The translations under genes were made by a program, and so were the position numbers. DNA of 64,000 nt, from assembly GCF_003719295.1 (NCBI RefSeq), contig NZ_RFLW01000001.1, forward strand, positions 1,196,955 to 1,260,954. The letters are read 5' to 3'. How positions within the stretch are numbered: the stretch's first letter is position 1; the number at the start of each line of letters is the position of its first letter. The stretch is from Haliea alexandrii (GTDB taxonomy: Bacteria > Pseudomonadota > Gammaproteobacteria > Pseudomonadales > Halieaceae). Below the pieces are notes generated by a model. The model was not told where the DNA came from. It saw nothing but the letters and a program-made list of their open reading frames with translations, and did not search any database. Below are positions 51,639 through 60,482 of the stretch, piece after piece.

Positions 51639-53777
51639 CTACTGCAGCTCAAACACATACAGCGCTTGCCCGCCCGTCGGCTGATAGATCTCCGGGCTGA
51701 CCACCGCCGTCATGGCGCGGAATACACCGATGCCGGTGGGCACGGCAATGTACTGCTTGCCGTCCACCGCATAACTGATGGGGTACCCGTGCAGCGGTGC
51801 TCCCAGGCGCGTCTGCCAGAGGAGTTTGCCGTTCGCCACATCGAAAGCATTGAAGTAGCGGTCCAGGTCGCCGATAAACACCAGGCCACCGCCGGTGGTC
51901 AGTGCGCCGGTGAGGAACATGGCGCGCTGCTCGTGGGCCCAGCTCTCGGTCATGGTGCGCACGTCCCACGCCGCAAGCCGGCCGAGCAAATCGTTGCTGC
52001 CGGGCATGGCATAGGTGCGTGAGTCTGCGCCGTAGCCGCCAGACCCCGGCTCTTGCGCCACCTCGCGGCCCACCATATCGGAGCACAGCTGGTGCAGCGG
52101 TATGATCAGGTTGTGCGTTTCCGGGCTGTAGGCGGAGGCCTGCCAGTTGTGGCCACCGTAGATGCCGGGGCAGGCCTCAATCGTGTCGCCGACTCCGGCC
52201 GCCACAATGTCATCGCGGTAGCGCACCCGTCCCCGTGCCTTGTCGATCTCGGCGTAAATCGTCTGCTGCAGCGTTTCCACAACGCTGACGTAGTTGCCGG
52301 TGGTACGGTCGAGCTTCCACAGCAGGCCGTCCTTGCCGATGGTGTAGAGGAGGGGTTTGCCGTTGACATCAATGAGCACTCGTTCAAAGCCCACTTCCAT
52401 GTCGATGGTTTCACCGGGGATGTGCTGGAAATGCCACACCAGCTCGCCGCTGCGCGGGCGCAGGGCGAGGGTGGAATTGGTGTATAGCGCTTCGTCCGTT
52501 GCGCTCATGCCGCGGCTCGCGGCCACCCAGGGCTTGGCCTGGGAGGTGCCGATGAAAAACAGCTCGAGTTCGGGGTCGTAGGAGCCGGCTATCCAGGTGT
52601 CACTGCCCGCGCGCATCTCGACTGGCAGCCCTGCCCAGGTATCACCGCCCGGTTCACCGGGCATGGCAATGGTCGACGTGCGCCACAGCTCCTCACCCGT
52701 ATCGGCATCGTGGCCGGTAACGAAGCAGCCTTCCTCTTTGTACCATTCGCAGCCGTTGAGGCCGCTGATCACCACGCCATCACCGATGATGGGCCCCGCG
52801 GTGTGCGTGTAGCCCTTGCTGAAGTCGGCCTTGGCTGTGCGCCAGACTTCCGCGCCGGTGCGCGCGTCAATGGCGACGATAGCGGCATCGTAGGTGGCCA
52901 GGTACAACTTGTCGCCGTAGATGGCGATATTGCGGGTGGGCCCACCCAGGGTGCGCGATGCTTCCGGAAAGCGGTAGCCGTACTCCCAGATCAATTCGCC
53001 GGTGTCCGCGGCAATCGCCTGAATGATGTTGCCGGGGTGCGTGAGGTACATGATGCCGTTGCTGACCAGCGGTGTAGGCTGGTTGCTGCCATCCTTCATG
53101 GTCATCACCCAGGCCAGTTTCAAGCCGGCCACGCTATCCCGGTTGATTTGCTGCAGCGGGCTGTAGCCCTGGCCATCAAGGGTGCGCCGCCAGCTCAGCC
53201 AATCACCGTCCGGTGGATTGTGCAATTGTGCCGCGGTCACGGGTTGGAAGTCGGCGACGGTACGGTTCTGGAATCCGCCGCGGGTGCGCGCATCGGCGTC
53301 GATAGAGCCCGCCCCGTCGAACGCCACCCAGGAGACTTCCGTGCTGCCGTCGGCGGCGCCCAGGAGGGCTTCGGCACTGGTGAACAGTTGGTCCTCCGCG
53401 CCGGGGTCTCGGTTGACGTCGATCAGGTAGGCGGTGATGGCCGCGTGTTGCGCATCTTCCAGTGCCCCCGTGCCTCCAGGCGGCATATTGGCGCGGTTGA
53501 ACGCCAGCAGTGTCATGGCTTCACGTTCGGCCCACTGCTTCATAAACCCCGGCCCCTTCAGCGTATTGCCGTGGGCTGATCCGCGCAGGGTCAGGCCGTG
53601 GCAGGTGGCGCAATGTTCTGCGTAGAGTGTTTCGCCGGTGGCGGCCAGTGTGGACAGTTCCGCGCTTCCGGCTTCTTCTGCCACACTGGTGCCGACACTG
53701 AGCATGCCTGCCATGGCGAGCAGGTTTGCCGCCATTTTCCAGTGAGCAGTCAGTCCCCTGTTTTTGCCGCTGCTCAT
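51639..53777 (-). CDS. PQQ-dependent quinohemoprotein alcohol dehydrogenase with N-terminal haem c
   Basis: A 712-residue secreted quinohemoprotein. Signal peptide about residues 1-33 (VAEE), haem c motif CATCH at Cys56-Cys59-His60, then a [16 protein letters not shown]-type start of a PQQ propeller of the methanol/ethanol dehydrogenase family. In standard type II alcohol dehydrogenases the cytochrome domain is C-terminal; here it is at the N-terminus. I see no vicinal Cys pair, unlike the PVADH-like copies. It shares a four-base overlap with the upstream SDR gene. Confidence 0.88.
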   Translation of the reverse strand: MSSGKNRGLTAHWKMAANLLAMAGMLSVGTSVAEEAGSAELSTLAATGETLYAEHCATCHGLTLRGSAHGNTLKGPGFMKQWAEREAMTLLAFNRANMPPGGTGALEDAQHAAITAYLIDVNRDPGAEDQLFTSAEALLGAADGSTEVSWVAFDGAGSIDADARTRGGFQNRTVADFQPVTAAQLHNPPDGDWLSWRRTLDGQGYSPLQQINRDSVAGLKLAWVMTMKDGSNQPTPLVSNGIMYLTHPGNIIQAIAADTGELIWEYGYRFPEASRTLGGPTRNIAIYGDKLYLATYDAAIVAIDARTGAEVWRTAKADFSKGYTHTAGPIIGDGVVISGLNGCEWYKEEGCFVTGHDADTGEELWRTSTIAMPGEPGGDTWAGLPVEMRAGSDTWIAGSYDPELELFFIGTSQAKPWVAASRGMSATDEALYTNSTLALRPRSGELVWHFQHIPGETIDMEVGFERVLIDVNGKPLLYTIGKDGLLWKLDRTTGNYVSVVETLQQTIYAEIDKARGRVRYRDDIVAAGVGDTIEACPGIYGGHNWQASAYSPETHNLIIPLHQLCSDMVGREVAQEPGSGGYGADSRTYAMPGSNDLLGRLAAWDVRTMTESWAHEQRAMFLTGALTTGGGLVFIGDLDRYFNAFDVANGKLLWQTRLGAPLHGYPISYAVDGKQYIAVPTGIGVFRAMTAVVSPEIYQPTGGQALYVFELQ

Positions 53778-54529
53778 GCGCTGTAGCCTCCGTCTATACC
53801 GATAATCTGACCGTTGATGTAGCCCGCGGCGTCACTGAGCAGGAATGCCGCGAGCGCCGACACTTCCTCCGGTTTGCCTAGCCGGGGCATGGGGGTTTTT
53901 GCCAGGCAGTCCTTGATAACCCCCTCGGCGACCGGGTCTGCGGTAAAGGAGCTGTGCACGATGCCGGCGTCGATCACGCCGGGTGCAATGCCGTTGAAGC
54001 GCACGTTCTGCGGCCCCAGCTCCCTGGCCAGCTGGCGTACGATGCCACTGATGGCGGTTTTGGGAATGCCGGACATGGCGTCGTTTTCCAGCGTGCGCAG
54101 CACCGCGGTTGTCAGCAATTGCACCACGCTGCCACCGCCGGCGGCGGCAAACAGCGTGCCCGCCTGGGTGAGCAGATTGAATGCGCCTTCCACATCCGTG
54201 CGCATGATGGCGCTGAACGTGTCGCCGCTGATTTCGCTGAGGGGGCGTAAGGGGATGGCGGGGCCAGTAGCGTTGATCACGCCGATCAATCGGTGCTTAC
54301 CTGAGTGGGATTGCGCGAGAAATTCCGCGACCTGTTTAGCGTCGCAGAGATCGACGGCGCAGACCACCGCGCTGCCGCCGGCGGCGACGATATCGTGGGC
54401 GACAGACTCGGCGGCGGCTCTGCGGCTGTGAAACCCAACCACAATGTGTAAACCTTGCGAACCCAGGTGGCGGCACATGGCGGCACCCAGGCCGCCGCTG
54501 CCTCCGGCGATGGCGATGGTATCTGACAT
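53774..54529 (-). CDS. SDR-family protein without catalytic Tyr
   Basis: About 251 aa. The Rossmann motif is present (AGGSGGLG), together with VINATG and the C-terminal [14 protein letters not shown]. At the expected YxxxK site the sequence is [13 protein letters not shown]: Lys is kept but Ser replaces Tyr. It may bind NAD(P)H without normal catalysis, or use another residue. The ATG at 54529 is preferred; the longer frame begins inside the motif A operator. It is the first gene of the operon with the quinohemoprotein dehydrogenase. Confidence 0.82.
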   Translation of the reverse strand: MSDTIAIAGGSGGLGAAMCRHLGSQGLHIVVGFHSRRAAAESVAHDIVAAGGSAVVCAVDLCDAKQVAEFLAQSHSGKHRLIGVINATGPAIPLRPLSEISGDTFSAIMRTDVEGAFNLLTQAGTLFAAAGGGSVVQLLTTAVLRTLENDAMSGIPKTAISGIVRQLARELGPQNVRFNGIAPGVIDAGIVHSSFTADPVAEGVIKDCLAKTPMPRLGKPEEVSALAAFLLSDAAGYINGQIIGIDGGYSA

Positions 54530-54592
54530 GGAGGGCCCCTGTAGCGGTATGCCGGTCGGCGCGCGGGTCCTGCCGCCGGCGTTGTTAAGATT

Positions 54593-54642
54593 ATTGTTTG
54601 CGTCCAGCAACAGAGTTTAGACGCGCATCAAGAGCTTGTCAC
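54593..54642 (-). promoter_or_regulatory. Motif A promoter/operator 3
   Basis: On the minus strand: GTGACA (54642-54637), a 17-base spacer, TAAACT (54619-54614), then GTTGCTGGACGCAAACAAT (54611-54593). Operator centre and placement after the -10 match motif A sites 1 and 2. It drives the SDR/quinohemoprotein operon. Confidence 0.62.
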
Positions 54643-54900
54643 TCATTTGTGGTTGGTCGTTTGGCGCTGCCGACAATGTCGGTTTTTTTTACAGTGGTTC
54701 AGTTGTTAGAGAATTGCTCGCTCTTTCTGCGACAGGTTTTACCTGTTTTCCGACATCCCGGCTATTTTTCCAGCTGACCGTTTGGTGTCGCTGTCGATTC
54801 CGTAACAAACTGTTTTATATGGGAAAAATCCTTATCGTCTGTAGCGTCGGCAGTGCTTGATAGATCTTGGGTACACGCGCTCGATTCCGTGCCGGTAAGT
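54643..54900 (+). other. Intergenic spacer between catabolic island and surface region
   Basis: AT-richer than its surroundings. I find no supported gene; a 74-codon frame at 54636-54860 has no ribosome-binding site or family resemblance. It separates the last motif A operon from the PEP-CTERM gene. Confidence 0.5.
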
Positions 54901-54917
54901 TGGCACGATGTGTGCTT
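54901..54917 (+). promoter_or_regulatory. Sigma-54 promoter of PEP-CTERM gene
   Basis: TGGCACGATGTGTGCTT fits the -24/-12 consensus TGGCAC-N5-TTGCW with one change. GG at 54902-54903 and GC at 54914-54915 are separated by exactly ten bases. Predicted start is near 54927, 34 bases before the ATG. PEP-CTERM genes are often controlled by RpoN with the PrsK/PrsR system. Confidence 0.7.
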
Positions 54918-54960
54918 TGTGTCTTGCATCATTGTCCAATTCTATATGTAAGGGTGTTTC

Positions 54961-55536
54961 ATGAAGATTTCCCATTTTGCACTTGGCCTTCTCGGTAGTG
55001 TCGCGGCTGGCTTCGTCAACGCGTCAGCGCCAGACCAGGATCTCACTGGCACCTACACGGTGATCGGTGCATCACTGGACGGCAGCGCTTGGACCGATAG
55101 CAGCACGGTCATCACGATGGGCCAGACGTACGCCCTCGCCATTGATCTTGATTACTCACGCTTTGCTGGCAGCAGTGCCTACGCCGACGCACAAAATGTG
55201 GAACTGGCAATTGGTCCTCAGGTTATAGGCAGTGCGGCTAGCGGGCTGCCTACCTCGGTTGTGGAAAATGACCAGTGCAACGACTTTGGTTTCTTTGAGC
55301 TGTGCACATTACAGCTTGACTCAGCCTCATGGACCTTGTCGGGGGAGGTCATGTTTGACGAGCTGTTCGGCGATGCGGGTATTTACGATGTTGCCTTCTC
55401 TAGCGGTTTTTCTCAGTCGTTGACCGTGCAGGCCGCTCCAGTGGCAAACCCCGTACCCGCCCCCGGCACACTCGCTATCTTCGCATTGGGCCTGTTCGGC
55501 CTGGTGGGCGCGCGCCGTCTGAAGCAGCGTCGCTAG
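54961..55536 (+). CDS. PEP-CTERM-type exported protein
   Basis: A 191-residue secreted protein. N-terminal signal peptide (ending about residue 22, NASA), a beta-rich middle with two Cys (DQCNDFGFFELC), and a C-terminal sorting tag: VPAPGTL, a hydrophobic helix and the basic end RRLKQRR. This is the exosortase (EpsH) recognition tripartite signal with PAP in place of PEP. It is probably anchored or released at the cell surface as part of the extracellular matrix. AAGGG precedes the ATG, and a sigma-54 promoter is upstream. Confidence 0.85.
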   Translation: MKISHFALGLLGSVAAGFVNASAPDQDLTGTYTVIGASLDGSAWTDSSTVITMGQTYALAIDLDYSRFAGSSAYADAQNVELAIGPQVIGSAASGLPTSVVENDQCNDFGFFELCTLQLDSASWTLSGEVMFDELFGDAGIYDVAFSSGFSQSLTVQAAPVANPVPAPGTLAIFALGLFGLVGARRLKQRR

Positions 55537-55558
55537 AACGCGGTATTCAGCTCGCTCG

Positions 55559-55585
55559 GAAAGGCCCCGCATTGCGGGGCCTTTC
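55559..55585. terminator. Strong bidirectional hairpin
   Basis: A perfect 12-bp inverted repeat with arm GAAAGGCCCCGC and a three-base loop, ending in TTTC on both strands. It lies between the PEP-CTERM gene and the convergent DUF1501 gene. Confidence 0.8.
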
Positions 55586-55605
55586 TCGTTGTGAGGTATA
55601 GTGCT

Positions 55606-56988
55606 TCACCCGTCCAGCATGAAACCCAGCGGCGCACCTGAGCCGATCGAATAGAACCGTTCCAGGTTGGGCAGTACCGTACTCAGGTCGCTGTCACTGA
55701 CACCGAACCAGCGCGCCAGCTCCGCAAAATACAGGTCGGTCGCGGTGGTGGGTACGTACACACCTCGCCCCACATCCAGTGGGTTGTCGGGGTGTATGTC
55801 CGGGTACTCGCCGTAGTATCTGCCGCCATTCACAGCGCCGCCCATCACGATATGTTGCCCGCCCCAGCCGTGGTCCGACCCCTTGCCGTTGGAGGTGAGG
55901 GTGCGTGCAAAGTCCGAGGTGGTGAATGTGGTCACCATGGGCAGCGCGCCCAGCTCCCCCAGTGCATCGCGGAATGCCAGCAGCCCGGAATCGATCATCG
56001 GCAGCATCGAGGCCTGGTTTTCCAGCAGGCCATCGTGGTGGTCCCAGCCTCCCACGGTGACAAAGAACGTCTGCCGCGAGGCGCCCAGTTGATCGCGCAC
56101 GCTGATCATGCGCGCGATCTGGCGCATCGCCTGTCCAAAGGGGTCGGCGCCGAATGGCGTGCTGAGTGGCTGCGCCATCGCCAGCGCACCGGACACGGCC
56201 TGCTGCGTGGCGAGCGCCTCGGTAAACCGGTCGCCATATTCGCGGCGTAGCAGTTGTTGTTGCTTGCTGGCGAGCAGGTCGTCCACGACCGCGCGGGTGA
56301 AATTGCCACCCGGTGAGTCGTCGGTGTAGCCATTGAGTGATCTCGCGCCCTGTTCATCCGTGGTGATGCTGTAGGGGGTGGTGGTATTGCCGCTCTGGAA
56401 AACATTATTCCCGGACAGCGAGATGTTCATGGCGAGGCCATTGTAGGGCGAACTGGCTTGCAATAGATCGGCAATGCGCCCGCCCCAACCCTGTGCGATG
56501 CGCGCATCGGAGACAGCGGTTTGCCACTGCTGGATCTGGTCGGCATGCGAGAACAGCCCGAGCGGTACTGGCCAGTTGCCGGCCGCGATGGCAGCGCTAT
56601 CCAGTGGTGCGACCAAGGCTCCGACGTTGTTCAGCAGCGCGGCATCACTCTCATTGAACAGGCGCTGCAAGCCGGGCATGCCGGGGTGCACCGCATAGGC
56701 GCGCCCGGCGCTGTCGCTGCCGGCAAGCGGTCGCAGCGCACTGCGCGGCAGGGCGAGGTCCGAGCGCATGCTGGCGTAGCCTGCATAACTGTCGCTGTCC
56801 CAGGGCACCAGCATATTGAAGGAGTCGTTGCCTCCAGCCAGCAGCACACACACCAGGGCGCGGTAGTCGCCGCTGGCGCTCTGGGCGGCGGCGCGCCGCA
56901 CCAGCCCGAGTTGTAGCAGGCTGCCCGCGCCGGTGGCCGCACCGCCCAGCAGCAGGCCGCGCTGTAAAAGTCCTCTTCGCGTCAGCAT
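55606..56988 (-). CDS. DUF1501-family secreted protein
   Basis: A 460-residue protein with a twin-arginine signal (LTRRGLLQRG plus hydrophobic stretch, cleavage near AAAQSA). The body has LLAGGNDSFNMLVPWD, VGGWDHHDGL and NGKGSDHGWGGQHIVMGG, motifs of the DUF1501/alkaline-phosphatase-like superfamily. Its biochemical role is unknown. It forms a two-gene unit with the DUF1800 protein upstream; the pair recurs in many proteobacteria and planctomycetes. Confidence 0.88.
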   Translation of the reverse strand: MLTRRGLLQRGLLLGGAATGAGSLLQLGLVRRAAAQSASGDYRALVCVLLAGGNDSFNMLVPWDSDSYAGYASMRSDLALPRSALRPLAGSDSAGRAYAVHPGMPGLQRLFNESDAALLNNVGALVAPLDSAAIAAGNWPVPLGLFSHADQIQQWQTAVSDARIAQGWGGRIADLLQASSPYNGLAMNISLSGNNVFQSGNTTTPYSITTDEQGARSLNGYTDDSPGGNFTRAVVDDLLASKQQQLLRREYGDRFTEALATQQAVSGALAMAQPLSTPFGADPFGQAMRQIARMISVRDQLGASRQTFFVTVGGWDHHDGLLENQASMLPMIDSGLLAFRDALGELGALPMVTTFTTSDFARTLTSNGKGSDHGWGGQHIVMGGAVNGGRYYGEYPDIHPDNPLDVGRGVYVPTTATDLYFAELARWFGVSDSDLSTVLPNLERFYSIGSGAPLGFMLDG

Positions 56989-56989
56989 A

Positions 56990-58747
56990 TTACAACTCCA
57001 CCGCGTAATCGGGAGATATCAACAGCAGGTACAGTACCACGCGGGTGCGCAGCTCCAGGTCGTCCAGCTGCTGCGCCGTGGAGGTCAGGCTTGCCCGGGT
57101 CTCCTCGCTCAACGTACCGTAGGTAAAGACGGTATCCAGTCGATTCAGCAGGGCGGGCACGTCGTCTGCCAGCGCCACATATTCGCTCAGGTCGAATGTG
57201 GCGGCACTGAACGGTGGTTCCCGCAGGTCGTTGAGGAAGTCACCCAGAATCGCGCCTTGCAGGAGGTTGGATATGGCGACGATGGAGCTGCTGTTGGTAA
57301 TCTGGAATTCAGGTGCCACTAAGCCGTTATCGGCGATCTCGCCCACCGGGGCGAAAGCCGGGAGGAAAAAATTGAATACGCTGGGCGAGGATAGCGGGTG
57401 CTGCTGGATTTGCTCCTGCACGTAAAAGCCCGCATTGGCGTAGAAACCATCCGGGCTGCTGGTGTTGAGTTGGCGCAAGGTGGCAATCAGTCGCAGCAGC
57501 GGTTCTCGCAACTTGCCACGCGATTGCGCCGGGTCCGGTTCGGCCCGCGCTTCCGGGTCCAGCAACACCGCCTTTATGGTGGCGCGCATATCCCCACGCG
57601 GCTCGCCGCCGTCACCGTTGAACGCGGCCGCAACACGGGCCACGTACTCGGGGGAGGGGTTAGAGCTGACCAGGCGCTGAATGAGCTGGCGCCCGATGAA
57701 CGGCCCCACATTCGGGTGCTGGAACAGGTTGTCCACCGCGTCCTCGATATCCTGCATGCCGGTTTGCCCTGCAGGCAGGATCGTGCCGCGCAGCAGGCGT
57801 TTTTCTCCGTTGTCGTGGAACGCTTCGAACATGCGCATGGGCTCGCGGAACAGGGGCTGTCGTGCCCGGAACACGGTGTTGTTGCCCCCCCAGGACAGGC
57901 CGGTAAAGACCTTGGCGAATTCCCTGATGTCGTCGTTGTCATAGGTCGGGATCGGCTTGCCGTCGTCGTCGCGTTTTTCGCTGCCGTCGGGGTTGAGCTC
58001 GAACAGACCAATGCTGAACAACTGCATAACCTCCCTGGCGTAGTTTTCATCCGGGAAGGTGTTGGCCGCAGGGTCGGCCGCGGCGTTCTGCAGGTGGCTG
58101 AGGTACACCCCCATGGCCGGATGCAGCGTAACGGCCAGCAGCAGGTCGCGGAAGTTGCCAAAGGCGTGTTGCAGCAGCGTATCGTAGTAGTTGCTCAGCG
58201 CGTAAGGCGACTGGTAAAGCAGGTCGACGTTGTCAGATACCACAAAGATTTCGCTGAGGGCGAACGCCACACGCTGACGCAGCTGGTCCGGCGCGGTAAG
58301 TGTTGTGTGCCACCACGCCATGCGGCTGAAAAGCCCTTCCAGACGGGTTGGGTCCGGGTCCAGCGCGGCTAATTCACCGCGTGCCGCGCGCGCCATCAAT
58401 TCGTTGACTACCGCATCGTGAGAGCTCGCATTGGCGCCGAGCTGCGCGTCCAGCCAGCCACTTTCGCTCGCCTCATCGATAGCGCGGATATCGTCCCACG
58501 GCATACCGAAGGTGGCCCGCGATGCCAGCCTGGCGGCTGCGTCAATCCCGCGCAGGGGCTCTTCTCCCGGAAGAGGCTCCGGCTCCGGCTCAATGGGGGC
58601 GGGGGTAACGGGCGGTGCGTCCGGCGCCGGGTCGGCGCCAGAACCGCCGCCCCCGCCACATCCGCTGATGGCGGCGAAACACAGAACAATCACTGCAATA
58701 GCTGCTGCTTTCAACGACTCGCGCCTCGTTTGCAATTCGCTCAACAC
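56990..58747 (-). CDS. DUF1800-family lipoprotein
   Basis: A 585-residue protein with a lipobox ISGC at Cys30 followed by a Gly-rich and Pro/Glu-rich linker, so it is a probable outer-membrane or periplasmic lipoprotein. The DUF1800 domain includes RLASRATFGMPWDDI near the start, FPDENYAREVMQLFSIGLFELN and FTGLSWGG. Function is unknown. The GTG start has no good alternative ATG. It ends one base before the DUF1501 gene, so the two are co-translated. Confidence 0.88.
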   Translation of the reverse strand: MLSELQTRRESLKAAAIAVIVLCFAAISGCGGGGGSGADPAPDAPPVTPAPIEPEPEPLPGEEPLRGIDAAARLASRATFGMPWDDIRAIDEASESGWLDAQLGANASSHDAVVNELMARAARGELAALDPDPTRLEGLFSRMAWWHTTLTAPDQLRQRVAFALSEIFVVSDNVDLLYQSPYALSNYYDTLLQHAFGNFRDLLLAVTLHPAMGVYLSHLQNAAADPAANTFPDENYAREVMQLFSIGLFELNPDGSEKRDDDGKPIPTYDNDDIREFAKVFTGLSWGGNNTVFRARQPLFREPMRMFEAFHDNGEKRLLRGTILPAGQTGMQDIEDAVDNLFQHPNVGPFIGRQLIQRLVSSNPSPEYVARVAAAFNGDGGEPRGDMRATIKAVLLDPEARAEPDPAQSRGKLREPLLRLIATLRQLNTSSPDGFYANAGFYVQEQIQQHPLSSPSVFNFFLPAFAPVGEIADNGLVAPEFQITNSSSIVAISNLLQGAILGDFLNDLREPPFSAATFDLSEYVALADDVPALLNRLDTVFTYGTLSEETRASLTSTAQQLDDLELRTRVVLYLLLISPDYAVEL

Positions 58748-58895
58748 AAAGCTTAGGTGTTCTACGGGTATCTGTCTTCTGAAACCTGTGGAAAAAACCG
58801 GTTAGTGGCGGACGCCGCTGTGGCATCACGCATGCGTAGTCCGGAAGACTTTGCAGCGCCCGCAGCGCGGCTGGCTAGCAGCGTGAGTGGGACCG

Positions 58896-58901
58896 TATAA
58901 T
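58896..58901 (+). promoter_or_regulatory. Consensus -10 box before the Lnt-like gene
   Basis: Perfect TATAAT, start point near 58908; the -35 area is poor. Its presence argues against translation starting at the GTG at 58887 and for the GTG at 58941. The rest of the 193-base divergent gap (58748-58940) shows nothing else. Confidence 0.45.
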
Positions 58902-58940
58902 GACGAACGTGTGCAGGTTGCAGCAGAGAGTGAGAGCAGG

Positions 58941-60482
58941 GTGATCAGATACATTTTTTCCGGTGTGCTGATGATTCTGGCGTCACCGCTGGTGAACGCA
59001 TGGCCGCTGGTTTTTGTCGCGCTGGCACCTGCCTTGACCGGCTTCTGGCAGGATTCCGGCGCATTTGCCGACCCCGTACAGCCGCGGAGGTTCTGGCGGG
59101 TTCTGCTGGGTGGATATCTGGTTGGACTCTGCTACGCCACCTCCCATTTTTACTGGCTGGTTGAGTTCAAGCCCCTGTGGCTGCTTCCCGTATTGGCCGG
59201 TTTCGCGCTGATGCCGGCGATGCTAGGGCTTGCGGTGTGGGGGGCTGTTGGTGCAGGCCTGCGGGGCTTCTGGCTGTTGTTGTGGACGGCGTTGAGCTGG
59301 ACGGCGATCGAGGTACTGGGCTCCGACCTGTGGCTCGGCTTGCCATCCTATGCACTGGGGTATTACCTGTGGCAGGTGCCGTTGTTGCTGCAAACGGCCG
59401 ACGTTGCGGGGGTCTTCGGCATCAGCTTCGGCATTATGGTCGTGAACGTGCTGGCCGCGCAGTGCTGGCAGGCGCGCGGTGCAGGCAGGGCCTCCTGGTG
59501 GTTGCTCACTGTGTGCCTGAGCGCGCTGGTGCTCGGTTACGGCATCTGGCGTCAGGCGGCGGTGGTCAGCGCCAGTGAGGAGGTGCCTGGGGTGCCGGTA
59601 CGTGCCCTGCACACCGCTGTGACGATCGAAGAAAAACACGATGAAGCCGCAACACGGCGCATGTTCGACAATTTCAACCGCGTTACTCGAGACGCTGCGG
59701 ATACTTCCGGTGCGGCTGCCTTGACCGTATGGCCTGAGACCAGTCTGCCACTCTGGCTGCGCTCCACGGAGTACCGTGACATCATGCAGGCGTTATCGCA
59801 GGCTGCTGCGGACACAGGCACGCCTGTACTGGTGGGTGCTTACTCCATGACCCTTACCGCCTCGGGATCCCCTCAGTTATTGAACGCGGCTTTTCTGGTT
59901 CCCGTTTCCGGCTATATTGCCGAGGAATACCACAAGGTGCTGTTGGTGCCGGGTGCTGAGCACAATCCCCTGGAGCGGTGGCTGCCCCAACGCTTGCGGG
60001 AGTGGTGGCCATCGCGCATGGCGCCGGGAGACAGTAGCGGGCCGCTTGATGCGGGCGCACTGCAGCTTGGGGTGTTCATCTGCTGGGAGGCCTTTTTCCC
60101 GGGGCATGTCCGCGCACTGACGCGCGCCGGTGCGGAGTTGCTCGTGAATATGTCCAACGACGAGGCCGCGTTCGGCCCGCTGCAGCGCGCCTACTCCATT
60201 CCGATGCCGCACCTGGTGCTGCGAGCGATAGAAAATCGCCGGTTTGTGGTGCGCAGCGCGAATGTCGGTTCCTCGCTGTTCATCGCCCCCACGGGCAAAG
60301 TCGTTGTGGCTTCGGAGCCGGCCACCACCGGCATGGTGCAGGCGCTGGTCACACCGTTGCAGGAACAGACCTTTTTCACTGCTCACGGGTTTCAGCTTGC
60401 CCGGGCCGCGTTCATGCTATGGCTTCTGTGGGGTGTGTGCTTGGTATGGCGCTTAGCGCGGCGCCCCGTGGTGCGCCAGTAG
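58941..60482 (+). CDS. Apolipoprotein N-acyltransferase-like (nitrilase superfamily) membrane protein
   Basis: About 513 aa: six or so N-terminal membrane helices, then a periplasmic nitrilase domain with the Glu-Lys-Cys triad (Glu in LTVWPETSLP, Lys in EYHKVLLVPGAEHNPL, Cys in GVFICWEAFFP), and a last C-terminal helix. This is the Lnt layout. It may be the housekeeping lipoprotein acylase or a second Lnt-like enzyme, as found in some extracellular-polysaccharide/exosortase regions. The GTG at 58941 has GAGAGCAGG upstream. It converges with and overlaps the TPR gene by 30 bases. Confidence 0.82.
   Translation: MIRYIFSGVLMILASPLVNAWPLVFVALAPALTGFWQDSGAFADPVQPRRFWRVLLGGYLVGLCYATSHFYWLVEFKPLWLLPVLAGFALMPAMLGLAVWGAVGAGLRGFWLLLWTALSWTAIEVLGSDLWLGLPSYALGYYLWQVPLLLQTADVAGVFGISFGIMVVNVLAAQCWQARGAGRASWWLLTVCLSALVLGYGIWRQAAVVSASEEVPGVPVRALHTAVTIEEKHDEAATRRMFDNFNRVTRDAADTSGAAALTVWPETSLPLWLRSTEYRDIMQALSQAAADTGTPVLVGAYSMTLTASGSPQLLNAAFLVPVSGYIAEEYHKVLLVPGAEHNPLERWLPQRLREWWPSRMAPGDSSGPLDAGALQLGVFICWEAFFPGHVRALTRAGAELLVNMSNDEAAFGPLQRAYSIPMPHLVLRAIENRRFVVRSANVGSSLFIAPTGKVVVASEPATTGMVQALVTPLQEQTFFTAHGFQLARAAFMLWLLWGVCLVWRLARRPVVRQ

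Noticed and set aside
51627-51645. ACGCAAACAGG resembling half of motif A
   Set aside because: The left half does not match, no -35/-10 pair is adjacent, and it lies at the end of the quinohemoprotein dehydrogenase gene rather than before a gene.
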